Under the pieces are notes generated by a model. It was not told the origin of the DNA, ran no database searches, and saw only the letters and a list, made by a program, of their open reading frames with translations. From an uncultured Alphaproteobacteria bacterium (GTDB lineage Bacteria; Pseudomonadota; Alphaproteobacteria; Rhizobiales; Beijerinckiaceae), in contig CALKHP010000029.1 in the NCBI GenBank assembly GCA_937988775.1, positions 11,400-75,399 on the forward strand: a stretch of 64,000 nt of DNA, written 5' to 3'. The position numbers and the translations under genes were made by a program. Below, one piece after another: positions 42,757 through 50,314 of the stretch. Every line of letters begins with the position of its first letter. The stretch's first letter is position 1.

Positions 42757-42984
42757 ATGTACAAGCTGATTATCGCGGCCGGGTTCGGGCTAATCGCCGC
42801 GATGCCCGCTGCCGCGCAGAGCCAGCAATGCCTTGGCGAATGCGCCGAAGGTTATCAATGGGCTCAGGAAAACGACGTGGCCAACATCCGCGCATGCCCG
42901 GACAGATCCCGCGAGTTCGCGCGCGGATGCGAGCTCTACATCGACGCCCCGGCAGGCGGCGACAGCGGCGACGATAACGATTGA
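42757..42984 (+). CDS. Small exported Cys-containing protein
   Basis: This 75-residue protein has a clear signal peptide (LIIAAGFGLIAAMPAAAQ). The short mature part has four Cys residues (QCLGEC, ACPD, GCEL) and an acidic tail (GDSGDDND). The Cys spacing suggests two disulfides. Function unknown. It stands between the GCG_CRPN gene and tRNA-Leu. Confidence 0.55.
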   Translation: MYKLIIAAGFGLIAAMPAAAQSQQCLGECAEGYQWAQENDVANIRACPDRSREFARGCELYIDAPAGGDSGDDND

Positions 42985-43161
42985 CCGCCGGGGCCGGGGC
43001 TGTCGCCGTCATGGGCGACAAGCCGCAGACCAGGACGTAGCGTGGGAAATATCCCGTGGAGCCACGCGGCTGTCGCGCAGGACGCAGGACGGATTCAGTG
43101 GGTGGCCTGAAGAAGAAAGATTCTCGCAACATATTGATATTGCGAATGTCTTTATGGCGTC

Positions 43162-43246
43162 TGGTGCCCCTGGCCGGAATCGAACCAGCACTCCTTGCGG
43201 AACTCGATTTTGAGTCGAGCGCGTCTACCAATTCCGCCACAGGGGC
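43162..43246 (-). tRNA. tRNA-Leu (anticodon CAA)
   Basis: The minus strand reads GCCCCTG at the 5' end and pairs with CAGGGGC before A-CCA at the 3' end. The D arm has GGCGGAATTGGTAGACGCG, typical of tRNA-Leu. The anticodon stem CTCGA/TCGAG encloses CTCAAAA, giving CAA. A long variable arm confirms class II. CCA is encoded, length 85. Confidence 0.96.
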
Positions 43247-43353
43247 AACGCGCAAACCGTCTACAGCGTGTCGGGCAGGGCGGTCAATGCGTTCGGCATG
43301 CGCATCGCTAGAAGAACTGCTGTCCGCGCCCGAAAAATGCTCTAAGGAGAGCC

Positions 43354-43935
43354 ATGCTGCGACGCTTCTATAACTGGACCATTGCCTTGTCGGCCAGCCC
43401 GTGGGCCCTGTGGGCGCTGGCCGTGGTGGCTTTCGCCGAAAGCTCGTTCTTTCCGCTGCCGCCCGACCTACTGCTGCTGCCGATGGCGCTCGCCCGGCCG
43501 CGGCGCGCCTGGCTCTATGCGCTGGTGTGCACGGCGTCCTCCGTGCTCGGCGGCATCCTCGGCTATGCGATCGGCGCGCTGCTCTACGACACGGTCGGGC
43601 ACTGGCTGATCGGCGCCTACGGCTATGGCGACAGCCTGCACGAATTCCGCCGGCTCTACCAGGAATGGGGCCAGTGGATCATCCTGATCAAGGGGCTGAC
43701 GCCGATCCCCTACAAGCTGGTGACCATCGCCAGCGGCGTCGCTGGCTACAACCTGTTCTGGTTCATCGTGCTGTCGATCATCACGCGCGGCATCCGCTTC
43801 TTCCTGATCGCCGCGCTGATCCACCGATTCGGCGCGCCGATCCGCGATTTCATCGAGCATCGTCTCGGCCTTGTGATGGGCCTATTCGCGGTCGTGGTTG
43901 TCGGCGGCTTCGCGCTGGTTAAATTCGTCGTCTGA
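43354..43935 (+). CDS. YqaA family (DedA-like) membrane protein
   Basis: This 193-residue inner-membrane protein has about five hydrophobic segments. The family motif AFAESSFFPLPPDLLLLPMAL covers re-entrant loop 1. Later, KGLTPIPYKLVTIASGVAGY carries the conserved G-x-x-P-x-P. The protein belongs to the VTT/DedA superfamily, whose members flip or move lipids and help membrane energetics. dsbB follows 17 bases later. Confidence 0.9.
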   Translation: MLRRFYNWTIALSASPWALWALAVVAFAESSFFPLPPDLLLLPMALARPRRAWLYALVCTASSVLGGILGYAIGALLYDTVGHWLIGAYGYGDSLHEFRRLYQEWGQWIILIKGLTPIPYKLVTIASGVAGYNLFWFIVLSIITRGIRFFLIAALIHRFGAPIRDFIEHRLGLVMGLFAVVVVGGFALVKFVV

Positions 43936-43952
43936 ACGAGGATATCCCGAAC

Positions 43953-44477
43953 ATGACGCAGACGCCCCAGCCGCACAGCCCCTCGGCCGCCGGCCTCTGG
44001 CCGCTCTGGCTGCTGGTCGTGCTGGCCGTGGCGACGATCAGCGCCGCCTGGTATTACGAACTCGTGCTCGGCTATGTGCCGTGCAAGCTGTGCCTCGAGG
44101 AGCGCATTCCGTATTATGCCGGCATTCCGGTGGCGGTGCTGGCGCTGGCAGCGCCCGCCGTGACGGGCGATGCCAGGCTCGCGCGCGCGCTCGCCCTGCT
44201 CGCCGGCGTGATCTTCCTGGTCGGCGCCGGGCTCGGCGGTTACCATGCCGGCGTCGAGTGGCATTTCTGGCCGGGGCCGGCCGATTGCAGCGGCCGCATG
44301 CCGGGGGCCGGCGGCAGCGCCGGCGACCTGCTCGCGCAGATGAAGGCGACGCGCGTCGTTGCTTGCGACGAGGCGCATTGGTGGTTGTTCGGCCTGTCCT
44401 TCGCCGGCTGGAACGCGGTGATCTCGCTGGTGCTGGCGGGCCTGGGCTTCTCGGCTTTCCTGCGCCTGAAGCGCTGA
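43953..44477 (+). CDS. dsbB: Disulfide bond formation protein B
   Basis: This 174-residue membrane protein has four transmembrane helices and re-oxidises DsbA by passing electrons to quinone. The first redox pair is CKLC in YVPCKLCLEERIPYY, and the second periplasmic loop holds Cys in ADCSGRM and in VACDEAHW. The pattern and length fit alphaproteobacterial DsbB. It probably forms an operon with the YqaA-type gene before it. Confidence 0.93.
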   Translation: MTQTPQPHSPSAAGLWPLWLLVVLAVATISAAWYYELVLGYVPCKLCLEERIPYYAGIPVAVLALAAPAVTGDARLARALALLAGVIFLVGAGLGGYHAGVEWHFWPGPADCSGRMPGAGGSAGDLLAQMKATRVVACDEAHWWLFGLSFAGWNAVISLVLAGLGFSAFLRLKR

Positions 44478-44505
44478 GGCACGCCCTGCTTCTTCGGAAA
44501 ATGCG

Positions 44506-45075
44506 CTACGGCTCGAGCTCGGAATCCCAATACAGGTAGTCGAGCCAGCTCTGGTGCAGGAAGTTCGGCGGGAACAGCCGGCCGTTGCGGTGCAGGTCGG
44601 TGATGGAAGGCTGGAACGGCTTCTGGCGCGGCCACATATGCACATCGGCCGGCATGCGATCGCTCTTGCGCAGGTTGCAGGGCGAGCAGGCGGTGACGAC
44701 GTTCTCCCAGGTGGTCAGGCCGCCCTTGGAACGCGGAATCAGGTGGTCGAAGGTCAGGTCGTCGCGCGCGGCGCAATATTGGCAACTGAAGCGGTCGCGC
44801 AGGAAGACGTTGAAGCGCGTGAAGGCGGGGGTGCGCGCCGGCTTGATGTAGGTTTTCAGCGAGACGACCGAGGGCAGCCTGATCTCGCAGCTCGGGCTAT
44901 GCACCATGGTGTCGTATTCGGACACGATGTTGACGCGGTCCATGAACACCGCCTTGATGGTGTCCTGCCAGCTCCACAAGGACAGCGGGTAATAACTCAG
45001 CGGCCGATAGTCGGCGTTGAGTACAAGAGCCGGGCATCCTTCCGGCGACATCTCTGGCCTGACATGGATGGTCAC
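44506..45075 (-). CDS. HNH endonuclease
   Basis: This 189-residue protein has an HNH domain at about 95-150. CQYC and CSPCN supply two zinc-binding Cys pairs, and FDHLIPRSKGG with WENVVTAC supplies the His and Asn of the catalytic bba-metal fold. The N-terminal half begins CPALVLNADYRPLSYYPLSLW, typical of a chromosomal HNH family conserved throughout Hyphomicrobiales. The true target is unknown. It is convergent with dsbB. Confidence 0.92.
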   Translation of the reverse strand: MTIHVRPEMSPEGCPALVLNADYRPLSYYPLSLWSWQDTIKAVFMDRVNIVSEYDTMVHSPSCEIRLPSVVSLKTYIKPARTPAFTRFNVFLRDRFSCQYCAARDDLTFDHLIPRSKGGLTTWENVVTACSPCNLRKSDRMPADVHMWPRQKPFQPSITDLHRNGRLFPPNFLHQSWLDYLYWDSELEP

Positions 45076-45195
45076 ACAACCATCTCCAGTCCCGAATCGT
45101 GAATCTACTCCGTGCCCATTTAATCTAGCGCTTGTGTGACGCGCTTGTGAAGCGGGTGATTCGCGGGATGTGCGGCCTCGCGCCCGGCTTGGCGC

Positions 45196-46077
45196 TCAGC
45201 GCGTCGGCACCGGCTTCTCGCCGCGATAATCGTAGAAGCCGCGCCGGGTCTTGCGGCCGAGCCAGCCGGCCTCGACATATTTCACCAGCAGCGGGCAGGG
45301 CCGGTACTTGGAATCGGCGAGCCCGTCATAGAGCACCTGCATGATCGACAGGCAGGTATCGAGCCCGATGAAATCGGCGAGTGCCAGCGGCCCCATCGGG
45401 TGGTTGGCGCCGAGTTTCATCGCGGTATCGATGGCCTCGACCGAGCCGACGCCCTCGTAAAGCGTGTAGATCGCCTCGTTGATCATCGGCAGCAGGATGC
45501 GGTTGACGATGAAGGCCGGGAAATCCTCCGCCATCGTCACCGTCTTGCCGAGCGCCTCGCAGAAGGTCTTGGCGACCTGGAAGGTTTCCTCATCGGTGGC
45601 GATGCCGCGAATGATCTCGACGAGCTGCATCAGCGGCACCGGATTCATGAAATGAATGCCGATGAATTTCTCCGGGCGGTCGGTGGCAGCCGCGAGCCGG
45701 GTGATCGAGATCGACGAGGTGTTGGTGCCGACGATCGTCTGCGGCGACAGGGCCGGCATCAGCGCGTCGTAAATCTTGCGCTTGACGGTTTCATCCTCGG
45801 TCGCCGCCTCGATGACGAGCTGGCACGGCGCCAGCGCCTCGATGGCGGCGTGGGTATCCTTGACGCGCGCCAGGGCGCCCTGGCGCTCCTGTTCGGTGAT
45901 GGCGCCGCGCTGGATCTGGCGTGCGAGATTGCCGTTGATCGTGGCAAGACCGGACTGGATGCGTTCGCTCGAGACGTCGTGCAGCAGCACGTCATAGCCG
46001 GCGAGCGCCGCGACATGGGCGATGCCGCTCCCCATCTGCCCGGCTCCGATCACGCCGACTGTCTTGACCTCGATCAC
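45196..46077 (-). CDS. 3-hydroxybutyryl-CoA dehydrogenase
   Basis: This 293-residue enzyme interconverts acetoacetyl-CoA and 3-hydroxybutyryl-CoA with NAD(P). The Rossmann fold starts GVIGAGQMGSGIAHVAA. The catalytic His lies in GIHFMNPVPLMQLVEI, and NRILLPMINEAI with NHPMGPLALADFIGLD marks the C-terminal domain. It follows etfA on the same strand by about 90 bases, so electrons from acyl-CoA oxidation and this step may be co-expressed, as in butyrate or PHB metabolism. Confidence 0.95.
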   Translation of the reverse strand: MIEVKTVGVIGAGQMGSGIAHVAALAGYDVLLHDVSSERIQSGLATINGNLARQIQRGAITEQERQGALARVKDTHAAIEALAPCQLVIEAATEDETVKRKIYDALMPALSPQTIVGTNTSSISITRLAAATDRPEKFIGIHFMNPVPLMQLVEIIRGIATDEETFQVAKTFCEALGKTVTMAEDFPAFIVNRILLPMINEAIYTLYEGVGSVEAIDTAMKLGANHPMGPLALADFIGLDTCLSIMQVLYDGLADSKYRPCPLLVKYVEAGWLGRKTRRGFYDYRGEKPVPTR

Positions 46078-46167
46078 GCCCGGTTCCCCCTTGTCGCGGT
46101 TTTGCGCGCCCTGCAGCCCCAGCCCGATAATACGCTTCGCCGCAGATCGGCGAAGCGCTTTGTGCCG

Positions 46168-47115
46168 TTAACGGCCGGCTTTCGCCAGTTCCTGTTCGAG
46201 TTCGGGCAGGATGGTGAACAGGTCGCCGACGAGGCCGTAATCGGCGACCTGGAAGATCGGCGCCTCCTCGTCCTTGTTGATGGCGACGATGACCTTCGAG
46301 TCCTTCATGCCGGCGAGGTGCTGGATGGCGCCCGAGATGCCGGCGGCGATGTACAGGTCCGGCGCCACGACCTTGCCGGTCTGGCCGACCTGCCAGTCGT
46401 TGGGCGCGTAGCCGGCATCGACGGCGGCGCGCGAGGCGCCGATCGCCGCGCCGAGCTTGTCGGCAACCGGCTCGATCACCTTCTTGAAGTTTTCCGCGGA
46501 ACCCAGCGCGCGCCCGCCCGAGATGATGATGCGGGCAGCCCCCAGTTCCGGCCGGTCGGATTTCGACAGTTCCTCGCCGACGAAGCGTGACTTGGCCTCG
46601 CCTGCCTCGACCGCGACGGCCTCGACCGTGGCGGAACCGCCCTGGCCCGCCGCCTGGAACGAGGCGGTGCGCACCGTCAGCACCTTCTTGGCATCCTTCG
46701 ACTGCACGGTCTGGATGGCGTTGCCGGCATAGATCGGGCGCTCGAACGTGTCGGGCGACACCACCTTGATGATGTCGGAGACCTGCTGCACGTCGAGCAG
46801 GGCGGCGACGCGCGGCAGGATGTTCTTGCCGTTGGCGCTCGAGGGCGCGACGATCGCGTCGTAGCCGGCGGCCAGCTTGACGATCAGCGTCGCCGTCGGC
46901 TCGGGCAGCATATGGGCGAGGCTGGCATCATCGGCGAGCAGCACCTTCGATACACCGTCGAGCTTGGCGGCGGCGTCGGCAGCGGCCTTGCAGCCGGCGC
47001 CGGCGACCAGCACATCGACAGTGCCGCCGAGCGCTTTCGCGGCGCTCAGCGCCTTGGCGGTGGCATCCTTGATGGTGGTGTTGTCGTGTTCTGCCACGAG
47101 CAGCGTCTTCATCAC
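46168..47115 (-). CDS. etfA: Electron transfer flavoprotein subunit alpha
   Basis: This 315-residue alpha subunit binds the FAD of ETF, which carries electrons from acyl-CoA dehydrogenases to ETF-quinone oxidoreductase. The FAD site at about 195-290 shows ISGGRALGSAENFKK, GASRAAVDAGYAPNDWQVGQ, TGKVVAPDLYIAAGISGAIQ and KVIVAINKDEEAPIF. It overlaps the etfB stop by four bases, so the subunits are made together. Confidence 0.97.
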   Translation of the reverse strand: MMKTLLVAEHDNTTIKDATAKALSAAKALGGTVDVLVAGAGCKAAADAAAKLDGVSKVLLADDASLAHMLPEPTATLIVKLAAGYDAIVAPSSANGKNILPRVAALLDVQQVSDIIKVVSPDTFERPIYAGNAIQTVQSKDAKKVLTVRTASFQAAGQGGSATVEAVAVEAGEAKSRFVGEELSKSDRPELGAARIIISGGRALGSAENFKKVIEPVADKLGAAIGASRAAVDAGYAPNDWQVGQTGKVVAPDLYIAAGISGAIQHLAGMKDSKVIVAINKDEEAPIFQVADYGLVGDLFTILPELEQELAKAGR

Positions 47116-47861
47116 AGCACTCCTGCTTCGTTCTTCAGCTTTTCGACCAGTTCGGCGACGGAGCCGACCTTGACGCCGGCCTTGCGGCCCGGCGGCTCGG
47201 TGGTCTTCAGCACGGTGAGGCGCGCCGTCACGTCGACGCCGTAATCGGCCGGCGCCTTTTCCTCGATCGGCTTCTTCTTCGCCTTCATGATGTTGGGCAG
47301 CGAGGCGTAGCGCGGCTCGTTGAGGCGCAGATCCGTGGTGACGATCGCCGGCAGGCTCAGGGCCACCGTCTGCAGGCCGCCATCGACCTCGCGCGTCACC
47401 TGGAGGTTGTCGCCATCGACCGTGACCTTCGAGGCGAAGGTCGCCTGGCCCCAGCCGAGCAGGGCGGCCAGCATCTGGCCGGTGGCGTTCATGTCGTCAT
47501 CGATCGCCTGCTTGCCGAGGATCACCAGGCCCGGCTGCTCGGCCTCGACGATGCCCTTGAGCAGCTTGGCGACGGCGAGCGGCTCGACCAGCCCGTCGAC
47601 CTTGACATGGATGCCGCGGTCGGCGCCCATGGCGAGGCCGGTGCGGATCGTCTCGGCGGCGCCCTGCGGCCCGACCGAAACCAGCACGATCTCGGTTGCC
47701 TTGCCGGCGTCGCGCAGACGGATCGCCTCCTCGACGGCGATCTCGTCGAACGGGTTCATCGACATCTTCACGTTGGCAAGGTCAACGCCCGAGCCATCCG
47801 GCTTGACCCGGATCTTGACATTGTAGTCGACGACCCGCTTCACGGGCACGAGAATCTTCAT
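47112..47861 (-). CDS. etfB: Electron transfer flavoprotein subunit beta
   Basis: This 249-residue beta subunit has the typical start MKILVPVKRVVDYNVKIRV. The signature VEEAIRLRDAGKATEIVLVS is followed by GKQAIDDDMNATGQMLAALL at about 120-140. Near the end, LTVLKTTEPPGRKAG is conserved. It binds AMP and pairs with EtfA. It is the first gene of the etfBA operon. Confidence 0.97.
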   Translation of the reverse strand: MKILVPVKRVVDYNVKIRVKPDGSGVDLANVKMSMNPFDEIAVEEAIRLRDAGKATEIVLVSVGPQGAAETIRTGLAMGADRGIHVKVDGLVEPLAVAKLLKGIVEAEQPGLVILGKQAIDDDMNATGQMLAALLGWGQATFASKVTVDGDNLQVTREVDGGLQTVALSLPAIVTTDLRLNEPRYASLPNIMKAKKKPIEEKAPADYGVDVTARLTVLKTTEPPGRKAGVKVGSVAELVEKLKNEAGVL

Positions 47862-48014
47862 CGGTCGCTCTCCATCCGGGGCCGTGCGGCCCCTCTCGTC
47901 CTGTCCGGCATCTGCCTTGCCCGGTTGCGCCGGACCCTAATCACCGGGCGGCGGGCCGTCAACGAAGCTTGGCCGGCATTTGTTGCATTGCACGCTTCGG
48001 TTTCGACCATATTG

Positions 48015-48707
48015 TCAATTTTCATCCTGGCGCCCGAATAGCGGCACCTCGCGCGCCTTGAACACCACGACAAGCGCCGCGCCGACGGCGACGCCGCCGA
48101 GATGGGCGACCCAGGCGGTCGAGCGATCGGCATCGAGCACGGCATGGCCGAACTGGTACAGAATCCAGGCGCCGATCGCCCATTGCGCCCTGAGCGTCAG
48201 CGGGATGATGTTGAAGATCAGCCCGAAAATATGCACGCGCGGATGCAGCACGAGATAGGCGCCGATCACCGCCGAGACCGCGCCGGAGGCTTCGATCAGC
48301 GGCGATTCCGACAAAGGCGTCGACAGGGCATAGGCGAGACCCGAGAGTGCGCCGCACAGGAGGTAGAACACCAGGAAACGGGCATGGCCCATGGCGTCCT
48401 CGACATTGTCGCCGAAAATCCACATGAACAGCATGTTGGCGCCGAGATGCAGCCAGCCGCCATGCAGGAACAGCGAGGTGAATGGCGTCAGCGCGGTCGC
48501 GACATGCGGGATGCCGTCAAGATAGCCGTCGCCGACCAGCACGCGCGGGATCAGGCCGAAGCCCATGACGAAGCCCGGCCCGAGATCGAGCACGAGCCCG
48601 CTTTGCAGCAGCACATAGACGGCGACGTTGAGGGCGACGATCAGGCGCGTGACATAGGGCGCCTTCATGCGGCGCAGCGGTACGGTGTCGTGCAGGGGCA
48701 GGAACAT
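48015..48707 (-). CDS. Rhomboid family intramembrane serine protease
   Basis: This 230-residue membrane protein has about six transmembrane helices. The catalytic Ser lies in IEASGAVSAVIGAY and the His in WVAHLGGVAVGAAL, forming the Ser-His pair. LHGGWLHLGANMLFMWIFG carries the conserved H-x-x-x-N that forms the oxyanion hole. It cuts membrane proteins within the bilayer; substrates are unknown. Confidence 0.94.
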   Translation of the reverse strand: MFLPLHDTVPLRRMKAPYVTRLIVALNVAVYVLLQSGLVLDLGPGFVMGFGLIPRVLVGDGYLDGIPHVATALTPFTSLFLHGGWLHLGANMLFMWIFGDNVEDAMGHARFLVFYLLCGALSGLAYALSTPLSESPLIEASGAVSAVIGAYLVLHPRVHIFGLIFNIIPLTLRAQWAIGAWILYQFGHAVLDADRSTAWVAHLGGVAVGAALVVVFKAREVPLFGRQDEN

Positions 48708-48722
48708 CGGCCGCGCGCGCCC

Positions 48723-49301
48723 CTAGCGCGTCGCGCCGGGTTGCCACAGCACGTCGCGCGCGCCCTTGTCGTTGACCCAGCGCGCGGCGACGAACAGGAA
48801 GTCCGACAGCCGGTTGACATATTGCAGCGCCGGCGCGCCGACCGTCTCGCCGGGCTCGGCCTCGAGCGCCACCATGGCGCGTTCGGCCCGGCGCGTCACG
48901 GTGCGCGCCAGATGCAGCGCGGCGGAGGCCGGTGAGCCGCCCGGCAGCACGAAGGATTTCAGCGGCGCCAGATCGGCGTTGAGCCGGTCGATCTCGGCTT
49001 CGAGGCGGGCGACCTGCGCCGGCACGATGCGCAGCGCCTCATAGGGCAAGGGCTTGTCGGTCGGCGGCGTGCACAGGTCGGCGCCGAGATCGAACAGGTC
49101 GTGCTGGATGCGCGCCAGCATGGCGTCGAGCTCGGGGTGGTCGTGAAGCTGCTCGCGCGCCAGCCCGACGCAGGCATTGGCCTCATCGACCGTGCCGTAT
49201 GACGCGACGCGCAGGTCGTCCTTGCGGCGGCGCTCGCCGGTGCCGAGGCCGGTGGTGCCCTTATCGCCGGTGCGGGTATAGATCTTGTTGAGCTTGACCA
49301 T
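48723..49301 (-). CDS. Cob(I)yrinic acid a,c-diamide adenosyltransferase (PduO type)
   Basis: This 192-residue enzyme moves the adenosyl group of ATP to cob(I)alamin to make coenzyme B12. The N-terminal ATP site is IYTRTGDKGTTGLGTGERRR. YGTVDEANACVGLAR follows, then FVLPGGSPASAALHLARTVTRRAER at about 115-140. RLSDFLFVAARWVND near the end is characteristic. It starts within a few bases of the rhomboid gene on the same strand. Confidence 0.95.
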   Translation of the reverse strand: MVKLNKIYTRTGDKGTTGLGTGERRRKDDLRVASYGTVDEANACVGLAREQLHDHPELDAMLARIQHDLFDLGADLCTPPTDKPLPYEALRIVPAQVARLEAEIDRLNADLAPLKSFVLPGGSPASAALHLARTVTRRAERAMVALEAEPGETVGAPALQYVNRLSDFLFVAARWVNDKGARDVLWQPGATR

Positions 49302-49325
49302 GCCGCGCGCCTTGCACCGCGGCGT

Positions 49326-49916
49326 TCAGAACCGGTAGCCGATGCGGGCGCCGACATTGGTCAGGCCGCGATTCTGCTTGCACAGGCCGGCATTGGACAT
49401 GTGCTCGATCGTCGCCATGACGCTCCAGTTCTCGGTCAGGCGGTAGCCGAGCGTGGCCGATTCGCGGAACAGCGGCGAGCAGCCGAGCGAGTTTTCATGG
49501 TAACGCGGCACATCGCCGGTATAGCCGTTATGGAAGGCGCCGCCGAAGCTCGCCTCGGCGAAGATGGCGCGGGTGATGTCGTAGGTCCAGGTAAAGCCGG
49601 CATAGACGTGGCTGGTGCGCCCGGCGGTGTTCAGCATGCCGCCGACATGGACGCGCGGCATCAGGAAGGACCACGCCCCGGACGGCGCCGCGAAGGGCAG
49701 CTTGGCGAGGAATTCGGCGTTGATGTCGGCCGAGCCCTTTTCCGGGCTGAACGGATCATGGGCGAAGACGCCGCCCCGGATCTCGTACTGGAAGGCCTGG
49801 CTCGGCAGCAGGCCTTGCGAGAGCGTGTAGTCTGCGGCGTGGGCCGGCCTGCTCGGGAGCACGAAAGCGAACAGGCCAAGGGCGGATACCAGACCAAAAA
49901 ACCGCAAGTCGCGCAT
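49326..49916 (-). CDS. Acyloxyacyl hydrolase (PagL-like lipid A deacylase)
   Basis: This 196-residue outer-membrane protein has a signal peptide (cleavage near AHA-ADYT). The region that follows is rich in beta-strand patterns. The C-terminal core is TIEHMSNAGLCKQNRGLTNVGARIGYRF-like, with the His-Ser pair and Asn of PagL, and it ends in an aromatic residue as barrel proteins do. PagL removes the 3-O acyl chain of lipid A. The ATG at 49916 is preferred; a TTG at 49928 is possible. Confidence 0.85.
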   Translation of the reverse strand: MRDLRFFGLVSALGLFAFVLPSRPAHAADYTLSQGLLPSQAFQYEIRGGVFAHDPFSPEKGSADINAEFLAKLPFAAPSGAWSFLMPRVHVGGMLNTAGRTSHVYAGFTWTYDITRAIFAEASFGGAFHNGYTGDVPRYHENSLGCSPLFRESATLGYRLTENWSVMATIEHMSNAGLCKQNRGLTNVGARIGYRF

Positions 49917-50011
49917 GAAATATTCCAAAGTCCAGATAATTGAACGTGTCCGTTCTACAGGCGCGTTTGCTTGAAAGCGAGTGACCCGTTCACCACACCG
50001 GCAATAATAAT

Positions 50012-50203
50012 TCAGCCGCCCTTCAGCCAGATGGCGAGCACGATGATGACGATGGCGAAAAACTGCAGCGCGACGCGCCAGCGCATCAGCTTCTGCGAGG
50101 TTTCGCTGCTGCCGGCGCGGGCAAGGTTGAGGATGCCGAGCAGCAGCACCACCGCGACGGCGCCGACGGCGAGCGGGGTCAGGGCATAGAGAAAATCGGC
50201 CAT
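50012..50203 (-). CDS. Twin transmembrane protein (HIG1-like)
   Basis: This 63-residue protein has two transmembrane helices (LAVGAVAVVLLLGILNLA and RVALQFFAIVIIVLAIWL) joined by a short polar loop with SQKLMRWRV. The arrangement matches the HIG1/twin-transmembrane small proteins of Alphaproteobacteria, some of which associate with respiratory complexes. It is a separate small gene upstream of TIGR02302. Confidence 0.8.
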   Translation of the reverse strand: MADFLYALTPLAVGAVAVVLLLGILNLARAGSSETSQKLMRWRVALQFFAIVIIVLAIWLKGG

Positions 50204-50314
50204 TGACGTTCGCGATCCTCTTCGTCGTTCCGCGATGCCCGGACAGTGCGCCGTGCGACGGGGCCGGGGCGGAGCGGAAGGGTTGTTCTCAAGGGGGAGG
50301 GCTCCCCGCCACGG

